Assembly (NCBI GenBank): GCA_021234155.1
Contig: JAJEKV010000002.1
Coordinates: forward strand, 20,211,761 to 20,275,760
Source of the DNA: Isoetes taiwanensis
Taxonomy: Eukaryota; Streptophyta; Lycopodiopsida; Isoetales; Isoetaceae
Length of the DNA: 64,000 nucleotides
Direction of reading: 5' to 3'
Part shown: positions 45,640 through 58,177 of the stretch, piece after piece
Numbering within the stretch: position 1 is the stretch's first letter
How the letters are laid out: each line of letters opens with the position of its first letter
Position numbers and translations under genes: made by a program
The notes under the pieces: model-generated
The model's database searches: none
What the model saw: only the letters and a program-made list of their open reading frames with translations
What the model was told of the DNA's origin: nothing

Positions 45640-47055
45640 TCTTGAGTGGAGGTATTGGACGTGGACCTATCAAGGTAATGATGCTAACTTCCCAGGATAA
45701 AATTTTATTTCTACTGTTTAGGTATTCTATTATTTAGTTGCTATCTCTAGAAGGTTCTATTGGAAGACTATAAAGTAGGATCAATATACACTGATTCAAG
45801 TGCATTTTTCCCTTGTTATATCGTCTCGTACGATAGAAACTTGGCTTCTTGTTAATGTTATGATTCACTTGCTTCAACAAAAACAATTGAATCAAAGGCA
45901 GAGGCCTTAGAAAAGGAGAAGAGGTCGGTAGGGCACATCATCAACTTGCACCTGGGCTTGAAAAAATAATAAAGTGCTTGGGATAAAAGAAAATCTTGGC
46001 CGAATAGAATAGATTTGAATTGAATTTTATCGAGCTGTGCACAAATTGTAATCAGTATGATGTGGGTTAATCTTATATTCAACATACGTTATTTTTTGTA
46101 TATATTACACGCTTGGATTGTCTATAGATTCCTTTGCTAGCTTGCTTGTCTACAAAATTCAAAGTGGAGCTGGATGGGGAATGTGCTGATAGCTACCTAC
46201 CGAGACATATTTTTCAATTTTCATGCTCAATGGAAGTACTCAGGTTCGAATCCTGAGGAGCAGCTGATTTACTGGTTTTTCCGATACAAGAGTCTTTAAT
46301 CTTGGATTTCTAGACCTTTGGGTATTTAGTGCAATGGAATTTAGGTGTTTAGTGTATTTCGTATGCTCCTTTATTTTTAGGGTTTCTATCTCGAGGGTTG
46401 AGAGAGTCATCTCATAAGGAATATTCTAGGTTGATCTTGACCCAGTGACAAAGCAAGGATTAGAGATGGCTTGAATAACATGCTCATATTATCCAAAAAG
46501 TGGCAGACGTTTATCTATGGATCCTAAGGAGTTGTAACATGTAGCCTTCATCTTTCAACTAGACCTCATTTCCCTTGAGATGAAGAGAGAACTCTGATCT
46601 GAATTATCCAGATGTGTCTTAAGGGCCGGACATGCTCATCGCATAAATCATCACACCTTCGGGTGCACACATAACTGCTCCCTTTCTCCTACATTAGCTA
46701 CCTTACAGACAAAAACAAACTCAAATGAGGGCCGCAACCCTGCTTTCTGGTTCTTCATTCATTCCTTCCTCTGATCATCTTTGGCCTTGGTAGCAAAAAG
46801 TTGTTTGCTTTACCAGTCTAGCCTCATTGGACTTCCAAAAGGGTTGCAAGAAACAATTTTCTTATCAACGACCTTTGATTGAGGCCAACTTCATTGCATT
46901 TCATGGTTCCTGACCCCTTGGACTGTGAGGTTAAGAGTTGATCATGCCTCCTCCTTCTGCCAACCCTATCCTCTTTGCTCCACCATGCAGCCCAATGGAT
47001 ATTGGTAGAAAATACATACTTACTTTCAATATATTCAGGCGACTCAATGAAAAGG
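45640..47055. other. Spacer with an isolated tRNA-like T arm
   Basis: At 46,240-46,256 TCAGG-TTCGAAT-CCTGA forms a perfect T stem and loop like a pol III B box. No acceptor stem or anticodon arm can be built around it by eye, so it is at best a SINE or tRNA relic. Otherwise no gene is visible between the copia fragment and the FKBP gene. Confidence 0.45.
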
Positions 47056-47060
47056 ACAAT

Positions 47061-49292
47061 TTAATTAGCTGATAGATACTCCAAACTGAGGTCAACTGTC
47101 ACTGTACCATTTGAAGGTATTCTTGACCTCCACAACGAAGCATTAACCTTCTTTGGAAGCGCAAGCTGCAAAAGGGAGCCTTGTTTTATCACACACATAG
47201 GATAATTGGTTCTAAGACTACTAGAGTCAATGTCTATAATTACATAGATTCAGCACCATCTCTAGATTTACTGACACAATTAAAGGCATCATTTATCCAT
47301 TTTAATTCATTTTGCAAAGCCAAAGGCTCATTAAAAACCTCCAGGCTAAACCAAAGGCTGACTAAAAGTTTCAGTTTTCAACAGTCTCACTCTTCTCTTG
47401 AGAATGGACTTGACAAAAATAAGTCAGAACAATGTGCTACTATTTCTGAGACTTTACCTCTCCTGGAATATACAGGCGCCGCCTCCCACCAACCTTGACA
47501 TCCAGTATTCCTTCATCGATGCCCTCTGCCACCTGATACAAAGGGAACCATTCAAGCAAGCTGTATAATTTGAAACTATAAACCAAATATTTCATTTCCC
47601 TTGCCTGGCCAGCACCAACAAGAAATACGTATGGTTGACCTCTCACTAACGAGCTGGAAACAAAAATTCATTAAATGCTTAGATATCACATGGGCAATTT
47701 CTAGTTCATATATTCCATTGTTGAGCTGGTCATATACAGATTATGAGCTTCCCAAAAGATCACCAGTTCTCAGCATCATTGGCAGGGAAGAAAGAACAAG
47801 AGTATCCACAGGTACAATTTTTCTCCAACAAGAAGAACGTAATTCTACAGTGTAAAGCTTCTTAATGATGATTTTTTCATTTGAAAAGCCTTGTCGACAT
47901 TGAGCTTGGAATCAGTATAGGAAAACAAGTGCACCTGTCAAAGATCTCTCCAGATGGAACCCTTGCAACATAGTTCACAGCTACCTGAAGATAAATACCA
48001 GGCAAACCTGTTAACACATTGCATGCAGGTCTCTAGACAAATTCCCGAACATAATACGTTTTAAGTCAAACAGGCACAAATATCTGCATATACGGAAGAA
48101 AAGTCTGTTGCCACCCGAATTTGAACATTCAAAAAATATGTAAAACGATTCTTACCCAATCACCCTTTGAAGGACTTAGGCCTGTTCCAATAGAGACATC
48201 TTTGTATCGTAATCCAGACTCCGTGGTTACAGTTGGTAACTGGTACATAAAAGAGTAATCAATGCATGCCTCACCAATGTACTAAACATGTATAACAAAG
48301 TTTGTTATAGATAACTGATATAACCTAAATGCACAAACTCATACATGCAAAACCTGCAGGCAGTATGCTCTGTTTGATATGGTTTCGAATACAAACACTG
48401 CTTTCGTTTTTCTGATTTCTTACATCAATCTTTTGCTTTGATGTACAGCAACAGATTGGCTAGCATGTCATGTACTTTGCTATCTATTAATGATATATGA
48501 TACAACCTATTCACAGCATGCCCAAATGTCAATCTTTTGCTTTGATGTATAGCAACAGATTGGCTAGCATGTCACGTACTTTGATATCTATTAATGAAAT
48601 ATGATACAACCTATTCACAGCGGGCCCAAATGTGCAGTTTAGTGGCCAGGTCCCATGTAAGCTCTTTTCTGGAGGATGCATAAAGAATGCAATATTGCAC
48701 AGAGTATAAACCTCACATTTTCAATCTCCTTTTCACATAGTTCATCACAAAGTGTTCTGTTTTCAATAGACAGCAACTGGGCTCCGTTAGCAATTTGAGT
48801 AGCTCGTAGCAACGGCAGCATGCCACCAACAACAGAAAGGCAAAGCGCTTTTCTTCGATTTAGAAGGATGGAGTTATTCTTCAAGTGACCTTCTGAATTT
48901 TGTACCAAATCACAATGTTGGCACAGGATTAAACACGAGGCTCTAGTTCTTCTCAGCTTAATATCTGGAAAGATTCCAGAAATATATAATTAGGGATATT
49001 TCTATACCAAGCTCTTAAACAACACTGTAAAAATGTACTTATACACACAATTGCATCTATGTAAGTGAACTGACAATGCCGTAATGATACCATAGAAAGT
49101 AAGGATTTAACGGCAAACAATACGTAAAGAAGAAAACATGCCATTTACACAAAATTGGGAAAGAAGGAAAGCAGCATAGAATGCACGTAATATTGATAAT
49201 TTCACTGCACGGATTAAAGAATATTTACTTAAAGACAAGGGCGTGCTGCTATGGAAGCTCGAGACAGGAATTGTGGACGCCGTAGTTGCCAT
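47061..49292 (-). CDS. FKBP-type peptidyl-prolyl isomerase, probably thylakoid lumen, seven exons
   Basis: Exons by splice sites and frame: 49,292-49,229, 48,964-48,717, 48,239-48,157, 47,984-47,935, 47,653-47,605, 47,532-47,458 and 47,165-47,061. Start M-A-T-T-A-S-T-I-P; stop TAA after S-A-N; about 224 codons. The N terminus is Ser/Thr-rich like a chloroplast transit peptide. Then N-R-R-K-A-L-C-L-S-V-V-G-G-M-L and A-N-G-A-Q resemble a twin-arginine lumen signal with its cleavage site. The mature part has E-S-G-L-R-Y-K-D, V-N-Y-V-A-R-V-P-S-G, G-I-D-E-G-I-L, K-V-G-G-R-R-R-L-Y-I-P and D-L-S-L-E-Y, the order of plant lumenal FKBPs, which catalyse prolyl cis-trans isomerisation. Two oddities: exon 3 is one base short (83 nt, shift near 48,180), and intron 5 uses a GC donor. 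The shift could be a true mutation or a base error. Confidence 0.85.
48425..48632. repeat. Tandem duplication of about 104 bp in FKBP intron 2
   Basis: TCAATCTTTTGCTTTGATGT through TACAACCTATTCACAGC and CCCAAATG occurs at about 48,425-48,528 and 48,529-48,632 with a handful of differences. It lies between exons 2 and 3 and leaves the splice sites intact. Confidence 0.88.
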
Positions 49293-49739
49293 CTCTATCT
49301 TCTGATGTAAAAAATGATAATGTTGTGAAATAGGAAATCTGGATATTCGTTATTTCCAAGTATTTTATGGCAACCTTATTATTTTTGGGTTGCCCCTAGG
49401 GGGGCAAACCCTTGTATGTGGGCTTTTGGCATATCCTAGAATATCCCTAGGATATGCTGGTGACTCAAACCTCCTATTTCCTGTAAACTCGCGGTCACCT
49501 GGTAAAGAACTCGACATCTCATTTGTGCTCAAGGTCGCTCTGTGGAAACAAGCATGTAAACATAGTATTCAGCTCATGATATCACTGTGCAGCCAGGATT
49601 TATACTTCTGGGTAAGTTCTTAATTGGTTGGAGTTCTGTAAATGTGAGCTCAGGCACCTCCATTTTTCCTCGCAGCATCTCCATGATTTCCGGCATTGCG
49701 CACTTTGATCCGCATCTTCATGAATGCACGGAAGGAAAT

Positions 49740-50530
49740 CGGTAAAGGGGACAAGCTACGATTTTTCAAAGGTCTGCCGGAGTAAATGGGGCGAAAAAAC
49801 CGCGCATGTAAAACCATTTTCAAAGGGGCAAATTCTATCGACCGTTTTGAAAGACTTGCGAGCTTAGAACGGAGTTGGAAATCATGCGTAAAACTAGCCC
49901 GGTAGGCCCGAGTTGTGACTTTAAAGGAGGTAATCATCGATGATGGTTTTTCGCACTTGATTATGGAACTTTGTGAATGTAGCTTGTATAGTAGAATCGA
50001 GAAAGAGGGTAGGCTCGTGAAAGGGAAGCAGCTCTTCTTATTCAAAACCTCGCTAGGGTTGTGCAGGATTTTCATTCTCTTGGTGTTGTCCATTGGGATC
50101 TCAAGCCCTGTGAATGCCCCTCGATTACTCTAGGTGGAAAACCTTATGATGTCAAGGTTGCAGACTTTGGCCTCTCTATTTCTTTCTTTGGTTCGATGTT
50201 CCTTGTTTCAATGATGAAGTAGGAACTCCAAGATATTATGCACCAGAGGTTTTTTGCAGGAAGTTATTCAAAGGAGGTCGATATTTGGGGCTTGGGAGTG
50301 ATATTATATGAAGCCCTTATCGGTATGGCTATCTTTTCTAGGTTAAATGATGATGATATTGAGGACAGACTTCAGAATGGAGAGGATTTGACTATTACAC
50401 ATTTAGATTGGCCTCGTTGTTGTTATATCATGAGGAAGCAAAGCATCTTATTTTGGCAATGATGCATCCGAACCCGTGCAGTATAGAATATCGTTAGAAC
50501 AGATTTTATCCCATCCCCGGTGATCAAGCA
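49740..50530 (+). pseudogene. Processed protein-kinase pseudogene (plant Ser/Thr kinase, PEPKR2/CDPK-like)
   Basis: In the plus strand and without introns, kinase subdomains appear in order in shifting frames: S-H-L-I-M-E-L-C (hinge region), H-S-L-G-V-V-H-W-D-L-K-P (catalytic loop, the usual H-R-D being H-W-D), V-K-V-A-D-F-G-L-S (DFG), G-T-P-R-Y-Y-A-P-E-V-F (activation end), K-E-V-D-I-W-G-L-G-V-I-L-Y-E-A-L and H-L-I-L-A-M-M-H-P-N-P. Several frameshifts and stops interrupt it. The lack of introns across the whole catalytic domain suggests a retrocopy. The closest family I can recall is the PEPKR2/CDPK group, but that is uncertain. It lies some 450 bp from the FKBP start, on the opposite strand. 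Confidence 0.75.
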
Positions 50531-50539
50531 CTCGAAGTT

Positions 50540-53200
50540 GTAGATTTAAGTAAAGGTGCATGTCAATAAATTAGGTAGCGGGGAGAAATGCATGTGCATA
50601 CATAAACAAGGTGAAACCGGACGCGCTTAAGGGAGAATATCAAGGCAACGAATAACTTACGTGGACATGGTCATCTTGATGATCCAACAAAATAGGGAAG
50701 GCCTAAGAGGGAGAAAAGCAATGATGATACGAAAAGCCGAAAGCACAAGGACACTAAATAGGGGAAAGTGGAAGGGGGACGTTGTTCAAACGCATTAAAC
50801 TCCAAATGTTAAATGGAACATGGCATGTTGTCAAGCCGTGTGCATTGGTCCGCTAATCAGCTCCTCGGTGCACCAATGAAGATAAACATTCACTATCAAG
50901 GGAAGGATTCTTCCGCTTTACATCTAGATTGTATGACGTAGATAAGAGAAGTCATTGCGTAATCCAGCGGATAAAAGAAGAGAAAGATGGGATGGAGATT
51001 CTTTTGCTTCACAATTGGATCATGTGATGGAGACAAGACTTGTTATTACGTAAGGGGCTGAAGTGTATCTCATCGATTATGCAATGGAAATAAAGAAATA
51101 TTTGCAGGATTGAGTGGGTGAGAGAAGCAAGAGTGAACTCGAAATTGTTTTGCTTCATATCCCCGATGATGCGATGGGGGACGAGAGAAGAGACGTAAAC
51201 GTGTCTAAATTAGTGATGGTCCACGAGAGAGGATGTTGCGCCGCTTTTTTTCCCAACATATGCTTGGGAAGATGAAAGAAAATTATGACCGAAGTCATGT
51301 ATGGAGGGAATTCTAATCGATGAGGTTTAATCGACCGCATGTTGTCCTACACATTGCTTGCTTACGCAAGTGCGGGTACCGTAATGAGTATCCGTAAATC
51401 GAATGTATTGATGCAGACATGAAAGAAGGAACAATGAGCTTTGGCGGATATCCAAGGTGGGTTTCAATGGAACTTCAATGTATTTATTGTGCATAATATA
51501 CATACCTATCGCACAAATTACCCGGTATGAAAAGGCTAGTTGTGATATAAATTATATACCGCATTTTTGCCATTATATTGCTTTTGTGTATGTAACGCTC
51601 TGAGTTATGCAATTTTAGTGATTGTTCTTGGAGCTAATTCCAATATACTTTGTGTCCAGTGATGAATGGATGGGAATGCACAGCGAGATGGTTGTCATGC
51701 TGTGACGAGGACAAAATAGATTATATTTTGTGTTTCTTATCAGCGAGATGGTTGTCATGCTGTGACAAGGACAAAATAGATTATATTTTGTATTTCTTAT
51801 CTGCTTTGTAGGGATGGAGGAGCTCGACTTTAAGGACCTGGCATTAAGAAAACGACACCCTATGTTCATAGTATTTACATGGCTTCACACAATCCAAGAA
51901 ACACCTAGCACGAAACAATAAAACAGAAACCATGAAAATATAATTCTCTGGACATTGAAGGGCAACCCCTCGTGCGCAGCACCTTGTTTATTGTGCACCG
52001 TGGATTTGTGGAATATTCTGTGGATTGTTCCAGATCGGTGGCTCAATCAGTATGGTCGAAAACATTTATATCATTATTTACATACAAATTACATAACCCA
52101 AAGATTTCTAACCACAAGCTAACTTAGACAACCAACAGTATTTACAAACTCTTCTCCACTAATCGCTCGGTTGCTCTCCTCTTGCCAGGACCAGCGAATT
52201 GTGTAGTTGGGTTCCAGCGTTGAACCCAAGTATGCTTCTTGTGCTGCCGGAATAAATCATCTTTGTAGCTGTGCTAGCGGATCAAAAAGTATCCCGGATG
52301 CATGTTGTAGCTTAGCTATGGAAACAATGCATGTAGCTTTACTAATGTATGCCAAGAACAATAAATAAGAAATAAGTTGTCTATGGCATATTTTTTTTAT
52401 GTGTATTTCATATTTCTTGCATATGATCATGCACATGCACTGCCTAAATGATTCATAGAGCTATACATCATCATAGCATGTTGTGGCAAGAACACAATCC
52501 ATCATTGGAATGATGGATGCAATAGGTGTCAGCCAGTAACAATTTTAGGCCTTTCGGTCTTGGAAACAATTTCTCTCGCATTGTGCAGTTATTGCACATC
52601 CTAGATTCATTGCCATTTTTCCACCATATCCACATAAAGCACTTTATTTCTCTTCATTTGAAATGGGTCTCAACAAAAGATCTAAATCTAGCACATGCCC
52701 TTCCAACTTCAATCTACAACTCAAGGTTTCTATCATTTCTAGCAGTTCATCATCTTAAGGTGTTGCTAAATGCTTGTGACACTTCCACTCAAATTTGAAG
52801 TTCCAAAATTCTTCCCCCGAATCAAGACGGCACAAGCTAAATATATTGAACTAAGCGGATTAAGATTAAATTAGTTAATTATTTCTGGCAAATGCTTCAT
52901 TTTGCAAAGCTAAAAAAATGCATAAAAATTAACCGCCTCTTACTTACATGCCATAAATTTGGATTACTTTAATGAGGAAATTATTTTTCTTGTGATCTTT
53001 TACTGATCTGTATATGCATAAACCCATCAAGAGCTTCAGATTCAAGGAAAAAATATCTGATTCAAGGTCTATGGTTCTGCTACCTTCCCTAGACATCAAC
53101 GTATAGTTAGAGCACGAAGAACACACAAGCATGCGACTGTAATAGACTTCGCCATATTTCACATTCTAAAAAAGAAACAGATAACCTTCAAAAATATAGA
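50540..53200. other. Spacer with a local duplication
   Basis: No domain seen. A 62-bp tandem duplication is listed separately. Frames at 52.5-52.8 and 51.2-51.3 kb have no recognisable motif. Confidence 0.5.
51680..51804. repeat. Tandem duplication, unit 62 bp
   Basis: CAGCGAGATGGTTGTCATGC through ACAAAATAGATTATATTTTG and TTTCTTATC occurs twice in a row (about 51,681-51,742 and 51,743-51,804) with two base differences. Confidence 0.9.
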
Positions 53201-53219
53201 AGTTTTAATATGAAATTAA

Positions 53220-53600
53220 ACAATAAGATCTAGTAAACCCATCACTTGAGCAGGTAAAAATCCAAAGAATTCCAAAAAATTCCGGGTTGATTATGGAGGA
53301 TACTGCAGTAACCCATATAAAAGGGTATTTGGTTGCCTCTAATCCCTTTGCAATTGCAAAAAATTGTGCATCCACTAGTGTCTCCCAGCTTCCAAAATAC
53401 AGAAACAGAACTGTGTGCTCTGCTCTTTTTTCTAACCAATCTAAACACTGTATATCTCCTTTTTCGCTGTCCTTAAACATGGCAGAATTTCTAGTGATTT
53501 CTCAAGATCCAAAAATAGGGGATGAACTAAAGGCTCTACAGGAAAAATGTGTACGCCTTTTGCTTCCGGACCTACTAATCTATGCATGCTAAAATGAGAA
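53220..53600 (-). pseudogene. UDP-glycosyltransferase (family 1) fragment
   Basis: On the minus strand, H-I-F-P-V-E-P-L-V-H-P precedes, after a frame change near 53,470, C-L-D-W-L-E-K-R-A-E-H-T-V-L-F-L-Y-F-G-S-W, then F-A-I-A-K-G-L-E-A-T and P-F-I-W-V. These are the linker and first strand of the C-terminal domain of plant UGTs (Y-P-V-G-P-L, C-L-x-W-L, V-S-F-G-S, G-L-E-x-S, F-L-W-V). The PSPG nucleotide-sugar motif that should follow is absent, so only about 110 residues remain. It cannot be functional. Confidence 0.82.
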
Positions 53601-55150
53601 TGTAAACAGTGGTTTGGAATGTTTAACCCGTGTAAGCCTAACTGACAACATAGCCGTTTTATTTGCCTTGTCCAACAACCTGAGCATAATAGCCTTGCCT
53701 ACCCTTTCAAAGACGATTCAGGGTCAACAGCTACCAGATTAAATCCTATACAGTTCTGCCTTCCTGTTTTGAAAGCAGAGCTTATAATCTTAGATTGAAG
53801 ATGCAGATACAAGGAAAAGGAAAATTACCAAAGGCCAAGGGCTATGGGGCGACCACATTCGTTAACAGCAACCACCTTGAATAAGGGTTTTCAAGTTTTT
53901 CCTTGACATCTGAGAATGCAACATTCACGCTTCCAAAATCAAGATCTAAGGGCAATTCCACAGACTCGTTGTGTGTCCTGAAGGCCTGGAAGACTATGTG
54001 GGCAAGAATTTGCAGTTCGAAAGCTAGGCATTGCAGATGGAGAACAAAGAAATGGACTCCTCGGAAGCCATGCCAGGACAGAAACAGAGGTGGGTTTGAT
54101 TTTATAGGTTCATATGTTGTAAAGCATGTAAAACCTTTCAATCTAGCTCGTTGAAAGTATTGAGCAAAATGCCATCTGAGTTTAGCATTTACAAGCAGTT
54201 GAAAAATGGCTAATCCTTCTCCTTCACATAATTAGGCACCTGGGGCCAAGGAATAACAGGCAAATTCTTCTCAATTTCTAGACTTGTGTGAGAAGCTGGA
54301 TCAATGCCTTCCGAGATCAAGCAGCAGGGTAGAAAATGAAGCGTTTGAGATTCAGCTTATGTGCTGGAGACGCAGACCAGCCAACAATCATGTCAGAAAT
54401 TAAGACAATTGGGGGTGTTTGCATAGCATGTATTAGATCCCAAAGACGGCTCCTCTGCAGATCGATTGTGCCCGGAAGCGCTTCCGATTTCCCCTGCCGC
54501 TGCCCTTATCCCTGCCCCTGCCCCTGTCATGGCCTGAAACGACAGACGCCCCTGCCACTGCCGCTGCTGTCGCTGTCGCCCATGCCACTATGCCATTGCC
54601 ATCGCCGGAGGGGATTGCATAGCCATAGCTCCACTATCTTCCAAAGAAAACCCAAACCATCTTGCCGTCAAAGGCATCCCACACAATCTCTGTCGTCTAA
54701 GTATCACAAAGTGTCACAAAAACCCTAATTAATCCAAGACAATCACAACAACGTATTTAGAATATTTTATGAGATACTAGAAAATCGGCCGCCCTAACGG
54801 GCGGCCTCTTTTCTATCTATGAGATGTTCAAACGGATTTGCCACTTCAAAATAAGAGTTCAGAACGAAAAAAATGAAGCACAATATATGCAGTAAAAAAA
54901 TTTCGCAAAGAGAAGAAAAGCAAAGACTTGGAGGAGCATTAGTATTTAGGTTATGTCAATTGCTTAATTACGTACTTGATGTTCCTCTTCCTAGGGAAAG
55001 AAGAAAAAATTCTTCGCATGCAAAATCATGTTCAAGATTTTATCATGTAGGCTTTGTGCAGTTTGGGCAATCAGTTCTGTCCGTGACCAATGGCCTAAAT
55101 TCATATGCCAGCTTAATGCCATAGTTTGGGTTTGCTGTATTTTCTGGGTT
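53600..55150. other. Spacer, no assignable gene
   Basis: Open frames at 53,842-54,141 (minus) and 54,336-54,728 (plus) have no family motif. A C-rich stretch of CCCCTGCC/CTGCCGCTG repeats lies near 54,490-54,600. Some of this may be decayed UGT sequence, but I cannot show it. Confidence 0.45.
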
Positions 55151-55159
55151 CCTACAAAT

Positions 55160-55620
55160 CTATCCTTTCTGCATTACCAGATCTACTTGAAGCATATATA
55201 TTTGCTTCTTCATATGTTTTCCAAATTCTTTTAGAATGGTACAAACTCTATTATTTTTGTAATTTGCAACTCCAGTTATGAAATTTCGCGATGTTACTAA
55301 TGACCTTGAGCCATACTTTTCCATGTCTTTTCCATATGCCTGCATATTTTTCTACAGTCTCAAATCCATAAATGTTTCTGCCAACTTGGGAATAAGCATA
55401 GATGTTTGACATGAGCACATAGCCTGCCGCACATTGAGAATCTAACTGGAGAAGTTCATAGAAACATCGTCTACCTAATTCCAAATCTCCATAGGTTCTT
55501 GAGGCACTAAGCAAAGCCAACCACCCAATAACATCAGGATCAGGATTGTCTTTTAGTAGATTTTCTGCCTCTAGCAGCGTGTTTTTCTGCTATACCATAC
55601 TACCTTGACTGAACAGAGGA
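55160..55620 (-). pseudogene. Pentatricopeptide repeat (PLS-class, E-motif) fragment
   Basis: The minus strand encodes P-D-P-D-V-I-G-W, then A-L-L-S-A-S-R-T-Y-G-D-L-E-L-G and Y-V-L-M-S-N-I-Y-A-Y. This is the E-motif region of plant PPR proteins (W-x-x-L-L-S-A-C-x-x-H-G-x-x-E-L-G ... Y-V-L-L-S-N-I-Y-A), which act in organelle RNA editing and processing. A one-base frame change lies near 55,520. After E-K-Y-A-G-I-W-K-R-H-G-K the frame drifts and ends. No upstream PPR motifs are visible, so this is a short decayed 3' fragment. Confidence 0.72.
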
Positions 55621-55639
55621 GCAAGTTTAATGAGGGCAC

Positions 55640-57630
55640 AGAGATTACCTACAGAATTGGGAATAGTTCCTCAGTATGTTCTGTTTGCTATAGAAATCTC
55701 TGCAACACTGCTGCCATCCACGGTTTTCTACAGTTTCTCTACTTTTTTTGATCGACGGAATGCAAGAATCTCTTTCTTTGCTCTGCTTTTCTTTCTCAAA
55801 TCCCTGTTCTAATCCATGTTTTACTTTTCCATGCCTTTGCCTTCCTTTCAATTCAGATGCTTGCTTCCTGATCACATTCGGGAAAAGAACTACTGGAATG
55901 ACAAAAGGGCCCGCCAAAATATTGCTAGGTTATCTCATGAGAAGTAGCGGTGCACATATGACTGATCTGTCATATCTTCAATAAAGAAGAGCTTCAATTT
56001 AAACGACCAAGCTCAACAGGGTATCTTCAATCCTAGATCAAGAGCCGCTTTAATAAATCTATATATCAAAATCAGAAACAATGCTGCTAGCATAAGCAAC
56101 AGAAATAATCGAACATATAGCTTAAGCACCCTGAAGCTTAGACCGATTTTTCTCCTCCAAGATCGTTCGTTCGCGGCAGAAAGAGAGACAAAAAATAAGC
56201 CTTTCAAATGAGCATCGAAAATTTATACCCCAATTCCGGAATCGGCCATCTGAAACAAATTTATTAAACTCACCCTGCACCTTTTTATAGGAAGTCGAAG
56301 AAGCTTCCAGAACGTCAAAGAAGTTTCCAGAACTTGCAAGATCAAACGAATAGAAGCTTCTGGATGCTTCCTACAAATTCTAAAGCTTACACGTTTTTCA
56401 CATCGGAGGGTGCAGGACATGCCACGTGGCATTTTCTTCTCCATCGATAAAGCGTGACAGACATGCTATTTTTTTATTATATAGGATTATATTCAAATCA
56501 TCAAAGCCTTTTATATGTCAGTCCACCCTCCAACAAGAGAGTTGCCCCGGGCAACCCAAAAACAAGAAAATTCCGCTTTGTGCACGTTTACGTTTGCACA
56601 ATTCGTTTTGTCTTGAGAGAGGTATTCTTTTTTACGAAAACCCTAACCCCTATTTTCCGCCAAACCATTAACAAGATCATAGTAAGAGATAATTTGCCAA
56701 CCTTATTGCAAAAATGATATTTTTATGCATGATTGAGCCGCTTATTTGGTGTGGGGCAAATTTCTATCTTGGCGTTGTATTAACAACAATACATATCTTT
56801 ATGGCGTTACGTTCAAGTTTTATTCCCTGCCATTGATCTAGCGGATATTCCCAGTATTGTGCCAGATCAATGGCCATTAAGATTTTGACCACAAATTAAA
56901 AAGCCACTTCCCATGGTGCAAATCGAACATATGGTCCCAACCTTTATTTCAATATACACATCACATATTTATAAAACCATGGTTCGGAACTACATAGATT
57001 TATAGCCAAGGGAGCATTATTCATATAACTGCATAGACGCAACACAATACAAAGAAAAGGCCATGGCACAAGCGTGGAGTGCACTACCTAGCTCCTCTTA
57101 AGTATGTCAAAGTGCGCAAAATTCAACTCCTCTTCAACTCTCTGAAGGAATTCAGGAGGCAAAATATGGGACTCTATTCCGAATTAGATTACCTCTGCTG
57201 TAACCCTGTTGCAGTAGCAAAATGAGGGGTTCGAATTGAACCCAGGGATTCCCACTCCCCTAAACTACAGAATCGGTCTGCAGACCATGAAACCGATCTG
57301 CCATCTCTCTGCGGGAAACCTCTAGGCTCCTCTACCTGTGTAAATTATCGACCTTTGAACACGCTCAAGGCTAATAACACCTGAGCTTTATGAATCCGTT
57401 GCCTTTCAATCAAGACTCAATGTTCGACTCACAATCAAGCTACCATTGAGGAATCTACCATCCACGTACATGTACAGTTTACCCTCTTTCCTTCTTCCCT
57501 CCATGGCTCCGTCTACAATTGCCAAAAGTAGTGGTCTATTGCTCTCTTTGCAGCCGCTCTGATTTATCATAATGAAGATATCTGCTCCGACCCTTTAGAA
57601 ACGGCCACAAACGCCGCGCTAGAGGATGGA
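55640..57630. other. Spacer, no assignable gene
   Basis: Frames near 55.6-55.9, 56.2-56.7 kb show no motif. Sequence AAGAAGCTTCCAGAACGTCA has a near-copy AAGAAGTTTCCAGAACTTGC 20 bp later near 56,299. Confidence 0.45.
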
Positions 57631-57638
57631 ACCTCCAG

Positions 57639-58160
57639 GTGAAGGCCGGAACCATTTGGCCGAAATCATTTGGGCTGCAATTATTTGCTGCATTTCATCT
57701 GGCCGCTGCCCAGCCGCCTTCACATGCTTTCCAAATACGAACCTTTGACACACAGGCACAAATTCTCAAACGAACCCAACCAAAATTAGAAAATCCTCCC
57801 TTAAGCCAATTAAGCTCCTCAAACTTGCCTAAATATACCCTTTTCTATACAATACCATACCAGAATCTTAGTCCTCCACCATTGCCAAAATACCCTCCCC
57901 CAACGCTAAACGAATTGGGCAAACATAATTGTGGCATGTTTCTTAATGGTGTGAAAAAGAAAACCTATGAGGACGTTTTGGAAAGCTCTGGCGTGACTAT
58001 ATTGTCAGCCTCAGCTCTTCTTGCAAGCCCTGGATTTCGCGAGCATATCACCATGTCGGACCAGCCTTGTGCCAGATTCACATGTAGCATTTCGCATGTA
58101 GATTCGGCCATCACTGCGACCCTGGCTGCAAGTGCTATTCAGATTGAATCATGGAGCTAG
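57639..58160 (+). CDS. Hypothetical protein, Pro-rich middle
   Basis: An uninterrupted frame of 173 codons. The N terminus has a short hydrophobic part (L-Q-L-F-A-A-F-H-L-A-A-A), then Gln/Pro/Tyr-rich sequence (S-P-P-P-L-P-K-Y-P-P-P), and a tail with V-T-I-L-S-A-S-A-L-L-A. I recognise no family. Length, mild low complexity and the close upstream position of a copia insertion (18 bp beyond the stop) are all that can be said. It may be a short real gene, part of one, or chance. Confidence 0.3.
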   Translation: MKAGTIWPKSFGLQLFAAFHLAAAQPPSHAFQIRTFDTQAQILKRTQPKLENPPLSQLSSSNLPKYTLFYTIPYQNLSPPPLPKYPPPTLNELGKHNCGMFLNGVKKKTYEDVLESSGVTILSASALLASPGFREHITMSDQPCARFTCSISHVDSAITATLAASAIQIESWS

Positions 58161-58177
58161 ATTAGGCACGGCTAAGT

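Noticed and set aside
46160-46275. tRNA gene
   Set aside because: Perfect T stem and loop at 46,240-46,256, but no cloverleaf upstream; at most a SINE relic.
53842-54141. N-terminal half of the UGT
   Set aside because: Position and strand fit, but no UGT N-terminal motif could be recognised in any frame.
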